Shown here: in pieces, positions 16,632 through 24,632 of the stretch | Position numbering within the stretch: the first letter of the stretch is position 1 | How the letters are laid out: each line of letters opens with the position of its first letter | Assembly: GCA_947243845.1 (NCBI GenBank) | Contig: CAMXIF010000003.1 | Span: 62,001 to 126,000 of the forward strand | Direction: 5' to 3' | From: an uncultured bacterium | GTDB lineage: Bacteria; Bacillota; Clostridia; Lachnospirales; Lachnospiraceae | Length of the DNA: 64,000 bases | Made by a program: the position numbers and the translations under genes | Notes under the pieces: model-generated | Told to the model about the DNA's origin: nothing | Seen by the model: the letters and a program-made list of their open reading frames with translations, nothing else | Database searches by the model: none

Positions 16632-17407
16632 CAGATATCCACCTCCTTCGCCTCAAAAACCGGCCCGTCCGTACAGATGCGGGCGTTATGCACATGAGAA
16701 TGGGAATCTACGCTGGTTGTCTTACATACACATCCCAGACAAGCTCCCACGCCGCAGGCCATCCGTTCTTCTAAAGAGATATAGGCCTCAATTCCTTTTT
16801 CCTCGGCATATTTCTTAATCGCACGCAGCATGGGCATAGGGCCGCAAGCCATGATCACATCCGCCGTAAGGCCATGGGCATTAATGATATCCATCACATT
16901 CCCTTTTGTGCCCGCACTGCCATCCTCGGTAGCCACATAAACATCGCCATACCGTGCCAGATCTTCCTGTAAAAATAAATCGTTATCCCGATATCCCAAT
17001 AGAATCCGTTTCTGGCAGTCAAGCTGCTTCGCCAGTTCCAGCATAGGCGGAATCCCAATGCCGCCGCCCATTAAAAATACCTGTTTGCCCTTTGCCTTTT
17101 CAACCGGAAACCCATTGCCGAGCACACCCAGTATCTCCAAGGTATCCCCTGCGTCATAAGTCGCAAACTCTGCCGTTCCTTTACCGGCCACACGGTACAC
17201 CAGCCGCAGTCTGCGCTTGTCCTCACTGACCTCACAGATACTGATGGGCCTGGGAAGCAATGTGCTCTCATGATTAGGATACACCGCCACAAACTGTCCC
17301 GGATGCGCATTCTTTGCAAGTTTGGTCTCCAGCCAGAGATCATAAATCTGATCTGCTATCTTCTTTTGTGACACTATTGTCGCTTTTATCTTTTTCTTCT
17401 GGGCCAT
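16631..17407 (-). CDS. pyrK: Dihydroorotate dehydrogenase electron transfer subunit
   Basis: This 258-residue iron-sulfur flavoprotein links PyrD to NAD. It shows the FAD motif RPISICEV, the NAD-binding GGGIGIPPMLELAKQL, and the [2Fe-2S] cysteines in ERMACGVGACLGCVC with a further Cys near ARICTDGPVF. AAAGGA sits 7 nt before the ATG. pyrD follows with a one-base overlap. The Rpn-type gene upstream ends 21 nt away and is not part of the pathway. Confidence 0.95.
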   Translation of the reverse strand: MAQKKKIKATIVSQKKIADQIYDLWLETKLAKNAHPGQFVAVYPNHESTLLPRPISICEVSEDKRRLRLVYRVAGKGTAEFATYDAGDTLEILGVLGNGFPVEKAKGKQVFLMGGGIGIPPMLELAKQLDCQKRILLGYRDNDLFLQEDLARYGDVYVATEDGSAGTKGNVMDIINAHGLTADVIMACGPMPMLRAIKKYAEEKGIEAYISLEERMACGVGACLGCVCKTTSVDSHSHVHNARICTDGPVFEAKEVDI

Positions 17408-17428
17408 CTCCTGTTCCTTTCTGTTGTG

Positions 17429-18370
17429 TTATGCTGGAGTTTGCAGGGTTTTTAATGCTTCATATATCTGTTCTGTGTCATGAAATCCCATTTCACCAGC
17501 AATCGCCGAGATTTTTTCAACCAATACTGTCTCTTCCTCTAATTCTTCCGCTATCGTAGCTGCATCTTTTCCCTTTTGAAGCAGTCTGCACACTAACTGA
17601 ATTAGTTTACGGTTTTCTCCCTCTGTCCTGCCATCTTCAAACCCTTCTTCATAGCTTACCTCCAGTGCGTCATCCATATTAAACTGGGTAAAGAGCATAT
17701 TTATCGCCTCCGATCCATATTCCCTGACGAAATCCGCCATGATTCCCTCACACTCACAATCTTCCACTGCCTGGATAATCGCAGTATCTCTGTCCTTTCC
17801 CGATGCCAGATATTCTTTAATCCTCTGAACGAACCAGGAATATTCATATAATGATTTGCACTTGTTCAAAATTTCGTGATTAACCAGCAGATTAATGTTA
17901 ATCACTTTCACGTTTAATTCTAGCATAGGTGTCACTGTTTTATCAAGATAGGCGTCCGATAAACTCATTGTTTTTTCCGCCGGGAAAATCTCATTCCCAT
18001 TATAAAACACATAGAACTCCGGTGTAGGAACCAAAATTTGTTTTCGCCTATATAATGCCTTTGCATCTATCAGCTTCTCCATGGTGCGCCCATAATAAAT
18101 CACATCCCGTAGAGGCATGTTCAGGTTCACCGTGGATTGATGCTCGCTGATTACCAATACACGATTTTGTACAGTAAAAGCCATATCATTTTTTCGTGCC
18201 ACAAACAAAACTCCTTCCAGTGTAGTATAAACAATATCTTCTGGCAATACCGGCACACCTTCCAATGCAGAATACAATTCTGCCGCGTTTTCCGCTTTTC
18301 CAAAATAGGCAGTAAAAGCGCTGGATTTCACCTCCCTGTTTGTGATATCTTTTGTATCTTTCTGCTCCAT
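17429..18370 (-). CDS. Rpn family PD-(D/E)XK nuclease / putative transposase
   Basis: About 313 residues with the start at ATG 18370, supported by GGAGG 9 nt upstream. The phrase VLVISEHQSTVNLNMPLRDV is typical of the Rpn/YhgA nuclease family, where the E-x-Q pair belongs to the PD-(D/E)XK active site. A later EEGFEDGRTEGENRKL segment and a C-terminal helical part are also typical. Family members promote recA-independent recombination in E. coli; the role here is unknown. It sits between pyrC (ended by a terminator) and pyrK, so it is an insertion into a pyrimidine locus. No terminal repeats are seen. Confidence 0.85.
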   Translation of the reverse strand: MEQKDTKDITNREVKSSAFTAYFGKAENAAELYSALEGVPVLPEDIVYTTLEGVLFVARKNDMAFTVQNRVLVISEHQSTVNLNMPLRDVIYYGRTMEKLIDAKALYRRKQILVPTPEFYVFYNGNEIFPAEKTMSLSDAYLDKTVTPMLELNVKVININLLVNHEILNKCKSLYEYSWFVQRIKEYLASGKDRDTAIIQAVEDCECEGIMADFVREYGSEAINMLFTQFNMDDALEVSYEEGFEDGRTEGENRKLIQLVCRLLQKGKDAATIAEELEEETVLVEKISAIAGEMGFHDTEQIYEALKTLQTPA

Positions 18371-18501
18371 AAGCATATTCCTCCATATGCAATTATTTTC
18401 TCTGAGAAAAACCGCCGAACCGCGGAATAGATCTACCATATACTGGCTATAGATTTTTTGATTCATCAGATTACTTACATATATACCACATATCTAGTTT
18501 A

Positions 18502-18517
18502 AAAAGCAAGCTTTTTA
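18502..18517 (-). repeat. Small AT-rich hairpin upstream of Rpn gene
   Basis: The sequence AAAAAGC-AA-GCTTTTT is a perfect inverted repeat ahead of the Rpn gene. With its T-run it could act as a second weak terminator for pyrC or as a leader hairpin. Confidence 0.45.
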
Positions 18518-18544
18518 TTAAGTATTTTATTATAAATCCCTGTA

Positions 18545-18585
18545 CAATAAAACAGGCCGAAACCATCTAGGATTCCAGCCCGTTT
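18545..18585 (-). terminator. Intrinsic terminator after pyrC
   Basis: On the minus strand AAACGGGC pairs with GCCTGTTT (one G-T pair). A further five pairs are possible inside, and TTTTATT follows. It implies that pyrC is transcribed apart from the Rpn gene and pyrKD. Confidence 0.7.
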
Positions 18586-18653
18586 TTCTATTTACTAATC
18601 CATCTGTCAGACTATCTGAAAAATTCACTCCTTCAACTTTTTTTATGGAATCA

Positions 18654-19949
18654 TCACATGCCTTCACTCTGATAAACCATCTTCCCCCCACAAATCGTAT
18701 AAGAAATCACCCCCGGCATACACTCCCCAACAAAAGGAGAATTACATGCTTTGGATGCAAACTTGTCCACTGTCCAATTCTTTTTGGGATCAAATACCAA
18801 AAGATCTGCGGGCCCGCCGACTTTAATATAGCCAGCATCCAAATGATATAATTTCGCCGGCCCATAACTCATCCTGCATATTAACTCCATCATTGTCAGA
18901 TATCCCTTCTGTACCAATTCCCGGATACCAAGGGACAGGGCCGTCTCCAGACCAATAATACCACTTGGCGCCTCGGTAAGAGGACGCGCTTTCTCTTCTG
19001 TGCTGTGAGGCGCATGATCGGTAGCAATCATGTCTATGGTGCCGTCCCGCAACCCTTCAATAATCGCCATCCTGTCTTCTTCCTCCCGAAGCGGGGGATT
19101 CATCTTGGCCAGGGTACCGTGTCGGATAACCGCTTCCTCAGTCAGCGTGAAGTGATGCGGCGCTGCCTCCGCATGGATATGACTGCTCTTCCGCTTTGCC
19201 TGCCGCACCAGTTCCACTGCTTCTTTGGTGCTGATATGTTGAATGGACAGATCCGCCCCTTCCTCAAGCGCTATCTTGAGATCGCGTTCCACCATAGAAA
19301 TCTCTGCCGCCCTGGGAGAACCTTTGATACCATAATGAGCCGCCGCGTTCCCAGCATTTATCCCATTGTTAGCAATCAGCGCCGGGTTCTCCTCATGAAG
19401 GCTGACCGGACGATTCAGTCCTGCTGCCCGGCGCAGCGCTTCTCTGAGTATTTCCTCATCCATGAGCGGAATACCATCATCCGTAAAGCCTGTCGCTCCC
19501 CTGGCAGTCAAAGTCTCCATATCCGTTAATTCTTCTCCCTTCATGCCCATGGTCACATTGGCACAGGAATGAATATGAATGCCGGTCTTTTTTCCTTTTT
19601 CAAGTACATAGTGCAAAGTCTCCACTGTATCCACCGAAGGCTTCGTATTTGCCATCAGAACCACTGAGGTAAAACCACCTTTCGCAGCCGCCTTCGCTCC
19701 CGAATCGATATCCTCCTTATAGGTGAAGCCGGGATCCCTGAAATGCACATGCACATCCACCAATCCCGGCGCCACAATTTGACCGCACAAGTCAATGATT
19801 TCTGTTTCCTTTGTCAGTGCGCTTCCGTGCTCTGTTTCTCTCTGCCAAATCTGCTCTATTTTTCCGCTCTCCTGATTGATCAGTATATCCCTGTATCCTT
19901 CCGTTCCCGAAGCCGGATCAATCATATAACCGTTCTTTAAAAGTACCAT
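18654..19949 (-). CDS. pyrC: Dihydroorotase
   Basis: Dihydroorotase cyclises carbamoyl-aspartate to dihydroorotate. I start at ATG 19949 (MVLLKNGYMIDP) because GGAGG lies 5 nt upstream; this gives 431 residues, normal for the class I bacterial enzyme. The metal-binding HVHFRDPGFTYKED, the substrate motif ANTKPSVDT, later His residues (SLHEENP, IQHIST) and ATDHAPHS near residue 300 are all present. It is separated by a terminator from the rest of the pyr genes. Confidence 0.95.
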   Translation of the reverse strand: MVLLKNGYMIDPASGTEGYRDILINQESGKIEQIWQRETEHGSALTKETEIIDLCGQIVAPGLVDVHVHFRDPGFTYKEDIDSGAKAAAKGGFTSVVLMANTKPSVDTVETLHYVLEKGKKTGIHIHSCANVTMGMKGEELTDMETLTARGATGFTDDGIPLMDEEILREALRRAAGLNRPVSLHEENPALIANNGINAGNAAAHYGIKGSPRAAEISMVERDLKIALEEGADLSIQHISTKEAVELVRQAKRKSSHIHAEAAPHHFTLTEEAVIRHGTLAKMNPPLREEEDRMAIIEGLRDGTIDMIATDHAPHSTEEKARPLTEAPSGIIGLETALSLGIRELVQKGYLTMMELICRMSYGPAKLYHLDAGYIKVGGPADLLVFDPKKNWTVDKFASKACNSPFVGECMPGVISYTICGGKMVYQSEGM

Positions 19950-19974
19950 TCGTTCCTCCATCCTTTCTTCCCGT

Positions 19975-20004
19975 ATTATACCCCGAAACCCGCCGTGCGG
20001 GCAA
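19975..20004 (-). promoter_or_regulatory. Promoter for pyrC
   Basis: TTGCCC (19999-20004) and TATAAT (19975-19980) are 18 nt apart on the minus strand. A CCCGC-ACG-GCGGG hairpin lies within the spacer and could be the end of the upstream gene's terminator. No PyrR-type attenuator is seen. Confidence 0.55.
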
Positions 20005-20022
20005 ACGTTTTCTCTTCCCTGA

Positions 20023-20454
20023 CTAATCAAACACCACCGGTTTTTCAATAAATTCTGTCTTCACTACCACATAAGGATAACTTTCCACCGGATTGCTCTT
20101 CTCCTCCGGATTCGGCCCGATTAAATTAGTGTCAATATAGACCGCATTGGCCGTCTCATACAATTCGTTCACAGCAATACTGTAACCGCCTGTATTCTGT
20201 GTTCCATAGCCCACACAGATATAGAGAAAGCCCTGATCCTCAAAGGTCATCTTGAAAGCATCCTCCTTTTTATCCTCAATCTTTTCCAAAAGTTCCTCCG
20301 GTATATTTTCCTCCGCCAGGACCGTACATTCAAGGTCTTTAATCTTTGCCATGGTATCCTGCTTCTGACCGCAAGCATACACTCCCATACACATCAAACA
20401 GATCAGACAGACGCTTAAAAATCTCTTCTGATATTCACACAAAACATTTATCAT
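20023..20454 (-). CDS. Lipoprotein with PrcB-like C-terminal domain
   Basis: A 143-residue predicted lipoprotein. The signal peptide (11-27) ends at a lipobox-like VYAC, with Cys28 as the lipid attachment site. Residues 70-143 resemble the PrcB C-terminal domain: FLYICVGYGTQNTGGYSI, then NAVYIDTNLIGP and YPYVVVKTEF. PrcB is a partner of the PrtP protease in Treponema; in Firmicutes the domain occurs in small lipoproteins of unknown function. GGAG lies 8 nt before the ATG. Confidence 0.8.
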   Translation of the reverse strand: MINVLCEYQKRFLSVCLICLMCMGVYACGQKQDTMAKIKDLECTVLAEENIPEELLEKIEDKKEDAFKMTFEDQGFLYICVGYGTQNTGGYSIAVNELYETANAVYIDTNLIGPNPEEKSNPVESYPYVVVKTEFIEKPVVFD

Positions 20455-20628
20455 AAGATTGACTCCGTAAGTTTAGTCTTATTACCTAATGTATTATGCA
20501 TATGGACTCTCTATTCCTTATTCTTCCTTATTGGCATTGTGTATATTTGTTTTGACATTTTACAGGCAGCCATACAATAAACTCTCAGCTCCCCTGCCCC
20601 CAAAGCGACAATCATCCATTATTGTATA

Positions 20629-20688
20629 TTGATTGCCATAGATTATTTGTATATAATATGTTAGATACCCCGCTATATAAAACGGGGT
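20629..20688 (+). promoter_or_regulatory. Promoter and 5'-terminal hairpin for plsC
   Basis: TTGATT (20629-20634) and TATAAT (20652-20657) are 17 nt apart. Just after the predicted start, ACCCCG (20666-20671) pairs with CGGGGT (20683-20688). This forms a hairpin at the very 5' end of the mRNA, a position that can slow 5' decay. Confidence 0.65.
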
Positions 20689-20728
20689 GAATTATTTTCT
20701 ATTACAATATAAAAATGAGGTACATACC

Positions 20729-21463
20729 ATGGTTCGTTTGGTTCTGGTAGCTTTGTTTGTTGTTTTATTCCTGATATTGAGTATTCCCCTTCTGATCATC
20801 GAATATTTTATAGGCAAATTTAATATGGATGTCAAAAACCGTTCCTCCCTGGCAATCGTCAACTGGGCATTTCGCCGCGTATTGTTCTTGTCGGGAGTAT
20901 CTGTCACTGTCATTGGTGAAGAAAATGTTCCCAAAGATAAACCGGTACTTTATATTGGTAATCACCGGAGCGATTTTGATACACTCCTGACCTATGTCCG
21001 CGTCCCACGTCCCACCGGTTATGTTGCCAAAATAGAACTGTTAAAGATTCCTCTGCTCTCCAGCTGGATGAAATATCTGCACTGCCTTTTCATTGACAGG
21101 AGCGATATCAAGCAGAGCATGAAGACAATCCTGGAAGCGATCGACAAAATCAACGCTGGTATTTCCATCTGTATTTTCCCGGAAGGCACCCGCAATCCCG
21201 TTCCTGATACTTTTTTAAAGTTCCACAGCGCAAGTTTTAAGATTGCCGAAAAGACGGGATGTGCCATCATTCCCATGAGCATTAACAATGCGGGCGCAAT
21301 CTTTGAAGATCATCTGCCTAAGATTAAAAAGACGCACGTGATCATCGAATATGGCAAACCCATATACACGAAAGATCTTGACAAGGATTCCCGGCGCCAT
21401 ATCGGAGACACTGTACAGACAGTAATCAAGGAAATGTATTTTAAAAATAAGGAACTGGTATAA
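20729..21463 (+). CDS. plsC: 1-acyl-sn-glycerol-3-phosphate acyltransferase
   Basis: A 244-residue membrane-associated acyltransferase that makes phosphatidic acid. The start at 20729 follows GAGG by 8 nt. Residues 2-25 are an N-terminal membrane helix. The catalytic NHRSDFD motif (NHxxxxD), LFIDRSD, and the acceptor-binding FPEGTRNP are in order. The gene is alone on the plus strand; its stop codon lies in the loop of a terminator shared with the convergent GH9 gene. Confidence 0.92.
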   Translation: MVRLVLVALFVVLFLILSIPLLIIEYFIGKFNMDVKNRSSLAIVNWAFRRVLFLSGVSVTVIGEENVPKDKPVLYIGNHRSDFDTLLTYVRVPRPTGYVAKIELLKIPLLSSWMKYLHCLFIDRSDIKQSMKTILEAIDKINAGISICIFPEGTRNPVPDTFLKFHSASFKIAEKTGCAIIPMSINNAGAIFEDHLPKIKKTHVIIEYGKPIYTKDLDKDSRRHIGDTVQTVIKEMYFKNKELV

Positions 21464-21475
21464 CACCAGTTCCTT
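21449..21475. terminator. Bidirectional terminator between plsC and GH9 gene
   Basis: A perfect 11-bp stem AAGGAACTGGT / ACCAGTTCCTT has a 5-nt loop holding the plsC stop codon. On the minus strand it is followed by TATTTTT, so it is strongest for the GH9 gene. Confidence 0.85.
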
Positions 21476-21477
21476 CC

Positions 21478-23061
21478 TTATTCTTCTCCCACTACCATTT
21501 CATCATCCATGACCGCACTCAACAATAACACCAGTTCAGCATTTAAATCTACCTGTTTCATAACTCCCAAACTCACATCAATATCCCTGTAATTGCGCTC
21601 CCCCACTCCATCCAGATAAGAGATGGCCTGCAGATTACGCCCCAGCATGTAGTGCATGTGGTTTTCCAGTACCGTGGCGTACTCATGGTTGGTAATGATA
21701 TGATCCACCACAGCAAGTCTCGACATGTCCTTCAGCAGCGCAGCATTATAGCCCTGCTTTTGATCTGTATTCACTAAAAGCTTGGATTCCTTGGAGGCAT
21801 AAGATATCTGCTCTCCTTTCTGCATCAATATCTGGATGACCGAACCGCTGAGCGCTACATCCACCTTCTGCTTCGTGGCCAGATAAGTCACACAGCCCCA
21901 GAAAACAAAGTCATTTTCCATATCCGGTTCCGGATTCTGGATCAGATAATTTTTGATCACATTATGATACCTTTTATTACCCGTTGCCCGGTAAAGTTCT
22001 GTCGCTGCGTGGAAATATTCCTCCATAGATACATCCGCCAGATACTTCTCTGCATACCGATATGCCCTGTCCGCTGCTTTGAGACACTGCGTTGCAAATT
22101 CCCTGTCATAATTTTGATAAATATAACTGAATCTGGCCATAGTCGCCGCAAACTGAATGGTAGCACTCATGGTAACCCCATCAATATAGAGAATATAGCC
22201 TGCCGTCTTATTATCCACACTATTGACCGAAGCATACACAGCCCCGCTGGTAGCATCCTGCATCTTGAGCAGCCAGTCAATCTCATACTTCACCTCGTCC
22301 AGCAGATCCGGAATCCCATTGCCGCTTTCGGGCAGCCTCAGATTTTCCTCAAAAATATCCGGATAAAGTTCATAGGATAACAAAAGATAATTGACCGTCT
22401 GACATCCCTTCACCACATCCCGCGTACCCATCTCGTCAACGTGCCAGCCCCCTGCCACATCCCGTTTGATCGAAGCTTCTTCCTTCATCTGTGCTTCTCT
22501 GGAATGACAGGCATTATGGGCTTTCGGCCCGGCAAGTTCCGTAGAAAGCGTCAGTCCGCACCGGTTAAAATAATACTGTTTCAACACGGCATTAAAAATT
22601 TCTTCGTAGGGTTCCTCTGAAATCTCAAAGGGATACGACTGTCCAATCATCGCCGCTTCTATGTAATACCTGCCCGGTGTATTAAAGTCCGAAAAATCAC
22701 CATAGCTAATATAGTTTCCGATTGTCGCATCATAGCCTTTCTGTTCAATCTTCCCTGCATAGACTTCCTGGCCGCTCTCCGCCTCCAGGATTGTAAAATT
22801 ATCCGGCGGCAGTTCTCCCCTTATCACAGCAATCTTGTTGCTGCCCAGAGCATATCCCACCTGATCCACCAGTATATTGGGCAGGCTTTCCGGCACTTCA
22901 TAATCAAAAGCCGGCGTCAGCCCCAGCGTTGCCGGCCCCTCCGCCTCACTGTTGTTTTGTAATGTCTCCACAGAAAAATCTGATACAAATCCACAACCGG
23001 TCAACAGACCCATAGAAAGGATAATACATATGATTTTTTTAGTAATTGATTTATTGCGCAT
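21478..23061 (-). CDS. GH9-fold lipoprotein, probably catalytically inactive
   Basis: A 527-residue lipoprotein with lipobox LLTGC (Cys23). Residues about 60-150 are the Ig-like N-terminal cellulase domain (NILVDQVGY, RYYIEAAM). Residues 155-520 have GH9 (alpha/alpha)6 features: DVAGGWHVDEM (201-211), LPESGNGIPDLLDEVKYEID, and HYMLGRN. In active GH9 enzymes the first motif reads GGWxDAGD with both catalytic Asp; here it is GGWHVDEM. The usual HPHHR and final NE motifs are also not recognisable. It may bind glycans without cutting them. The amidohydrolase gene lies 97 nt upstream. Confidence 0.82.
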   Translation of the reverse strand: MRNKSITKKIICIILSMGLLTGCGFVSDFSVETLQNNSEAEGPATLGLTPAFDYEVPESLPNILVDQVGYALGSNKIAVIRGELPPDNFTILEAESGQEVYAGKIEQKGYDATIGNYISYGDFSDFNTPGRYYIEAAMIGQSYPFEISEEPYEEIFNAVLKQYYFNRCGLTLSTELAGPKAHNACHSREAQMKEEASIKRDVAGGWHVDEMGTRDVVKGCQTVNYLLLSYELYPDIFEENLRLPESGNGIPDLLDEVKYEIDWLLKMQDATSGAVYASVNSVDNKTAGYILYIDGVTMSATIQFAATMARFSYIYQNYDREFATQCLKAADRAYRYAEKYLADVSMEEYFHAATELYRATGNKRYHNVIKNYLIQNPEPDMENDFVFWGCVTYLATKQKVDVALSGSVIQILMQKGEQISYASKESKLLVNTDQKQGYNAALLKDMSRLAVVDHIITNHEYATVLENHMHYMLGRNLQAISYLDGVGERNYRDIDVSLGVMKQVDLNAELVLLLSAVMDDEMVVGEE

Positions 23062-23093
23062 ATAGAATCACTCTCTATCTAAATTCTTGGGAT

Positions 23094-23151
23094 GCAGACT
23101 GCTGCGTCTACTGTATCGTATGCACCGATGCTGTAAACCTTCGCAGTCTGC
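23094..23151. repeat. Inverted repeat between amidohydrolase and GH9 genes
   Basis: GCAGACTGC (23094-23102) and GCAGTCTGC (23143-23151) form a perfect 9-bp stem around a 40-nt region with smaller pairings. There is no T-run, so it does not look like a terminator. It could be a processing or protein-binding site between the two cistrons. Confidence 0.55.
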
Positions 23152-23158
23152 GTCCATT

Positions 23159-24340
23159 TTAACATAAAATCCCGCTTTCTTCATCATAATATACAATTTT
23201 TCCTTCAATAACAGTACAAAAAGCCCTGGTAAATACTTCCAATGGACTGCCTCCAAAAATTGCGACATCCCCGTCTTTGCCCACGGCAAGGCTTCCAACC
23301 CGCTCTTCCACACCGCAGATTTTGGCCGCATTGATCGTAATAGAGCGCAATCCCTCTTCTTTGGGCATACCTGCCTTGACAGCCAATCCCGCACATATAG
23401 GCAAAAACTGGATCTTAGAAACCGGATGATCCGTGGTAACTGCGGTAAGAATACCATTTTCTGCTAACAGCCCCACTGTCTTAAATGCCATATTTTGTAC
23501 CTCAATCTTATTACGACTGGCCATATCCGGGCCCACAATTGCCGGAAAACCCGCTTCCTGCAATTCTTCCATGATCAGATGCCCTTCACTGCAATGGTCT
23601 AACGTCATCCTGAGCCCAAATTCTTTAACGATCCGCACCGCCGTCAGAATATCATCTGCCCTGTGGGCATGGGCCTTCAGCGGAATCTCGCCTCGAAGTA
23701 CCGGAAGCCAGCACTCATATCGAAAGTCCACCTCCATCTTAGGATCCTGTTCTCTCTTTTTCTGATATGCCTTAGCCTTGGTGAGTTCTTCCCGCAACAT
23801 GGCCGCAATCGCCATACGGGTAGAAGGCGAGGTACCCTGTCCCGAATAATTTACTTTGGGATTTTCCCCAAACGCCACTTTCATAGCGGCAGGCGCTTTC
23901 ACAACCATATGATCAATACACCGTCCATGCGTTTTAACGAACGCAAACTGACCTCCCACCACATTAGAACTGCCCGGCCCGATCATAGCTGATGTAATCC
24001 CTGCCTGTAACGCATCATTAAAAGCCGCATCCATTGGATTGATCGCATCAATAGCGCGCAGATAAGGGGTGATTGGATTTACATTTTCATTACAGTCATC
24101 CCCTTCCATGCCCTTCTTCTCCTCCGTGATCCCCATATGACAATGCGCCTCAATAATCCCCGGCATTACCAGATTACCCCTGGCATCCAGAATCTCTTCA
24201 TTACTGTCTTGCTTTACCAACTCCCAGGGGCACTCTCCCATATCCCCAATGGCTGCAATCTTACCATCTACAATACGGATAAATCCATCCCCAAAATCTC
24301 TCTCCGCCATCGTCTTAATATTACCATGTATGATAAGCAT
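23159..24340 (-). CDS. Amidohydrolase family protein
   Basis: A 393-residue metal-dependent hydrolase. The start at ATG 24340 is supported by GAGGAGG 8 nt upstream. The N-terminal beta sandwich (IIHGNIKTM to GNLVMPGIIEAHCHMG) carries the H-x-H metal pair. Further likely ligands are in KAHAHRADDI, LDHCSEGH and TTDHPVSK. The C-terminal strand returns as VGSLAVGKDGDVAIFGG. It resembles imidazolonepropionase/dipeptidase-like amidohydrolases, but there is no histidine-degradation gene nearby and the substrate is unknown. Confidence 0.88.
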   Translation of the reverse strand: MLIIHGNIKTMAERDFGDGFIRIVDGKIAAIGDMGECPWELVKQDSNEEILDARGNLVMPGIIEAHCHMGITEEKKGMEGDDCNENVNPITPYLRAIDAINPMDAAFNDALQAGITSAMIGPGSSNVVGGQFAFVKTHGRCIDHMVVKAPAAMKVAFGENPKVNYSGQGTSPSTRMAIAAMLREELTKAKAYQKKREQDPKMEVDFRYECWLPVLRGEIPLKAHAHRADDILTAVRIVKEFGLRMTLDHCSEGHLIMEELQEAGFPAIVGPDMASRNKIEVQNMAFKTVGLLAENGILTAVTTDHPVSKIQFLPICAGLAVKAGMPKEEGLRSITINAAKICGVEERVGSLAVGKDGDVAIFGGSPLEVFTRAFCTVIEGKIVYYDEESGILC

Positions 24341-24463
24341 TCTGTTTTCCTCCTCAATATTATGTAAACTAATCTCGGACTTATTTCGCAGGGCTCTTGA
24401 ACTTTTCAAACAATACCTACATCCCCAAATATAGAATCACAGTTACAGGTATTCCACAGAACA

Positions 24464-24544
24464 GGAAAGCGCCCGGCATTTCATAAGCAGACTCTTAATT
24501 TGCGAAGCGAAAGCGCATCTGCGTTGAAATGCCGGGCACTTTCC
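24464..24544. repeat. Large imperfect inverted repeat (20-bp arms)
   Basis: Arms 24464-24483 and 24525-24544 pair over 20 bp with a single mismatch: GGAAAGC... against ...GCACTTTCC, with shared core GCCCGGCATTTCA. The 41-nt interior has TCTGC/GCAGA and GCGC pairings, which gives a branched shape. It contains TAAGCAGACTC, also found in the structured element upstream of ileS. It lies between the spoIIQ-like gene and the amidohydrolase gene. Confidence 0.75.
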
Positions 24545-24632
24545 GTCCGTGCAGCCACAACCCAATTTCTCTAATATTCTAATGCTTATAATACTCCTAA
24601 TATCTCTGACATCCCGCACCACAATTTGCAGA

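Noticed and set aside
19949..20022. PyrR-type attenuator before pyrC
   Set aside because: Only a short CCCGC/GCGGG hairpin is seen, within the promoter region; no anti-antiterminator layout.
24464..24544. Ordinary intrinsic terminator of the spoIIQ-like gene
   Set aside because: The arms are far longer than needed, the loop is itself structured, and no T-run follows on either strand.
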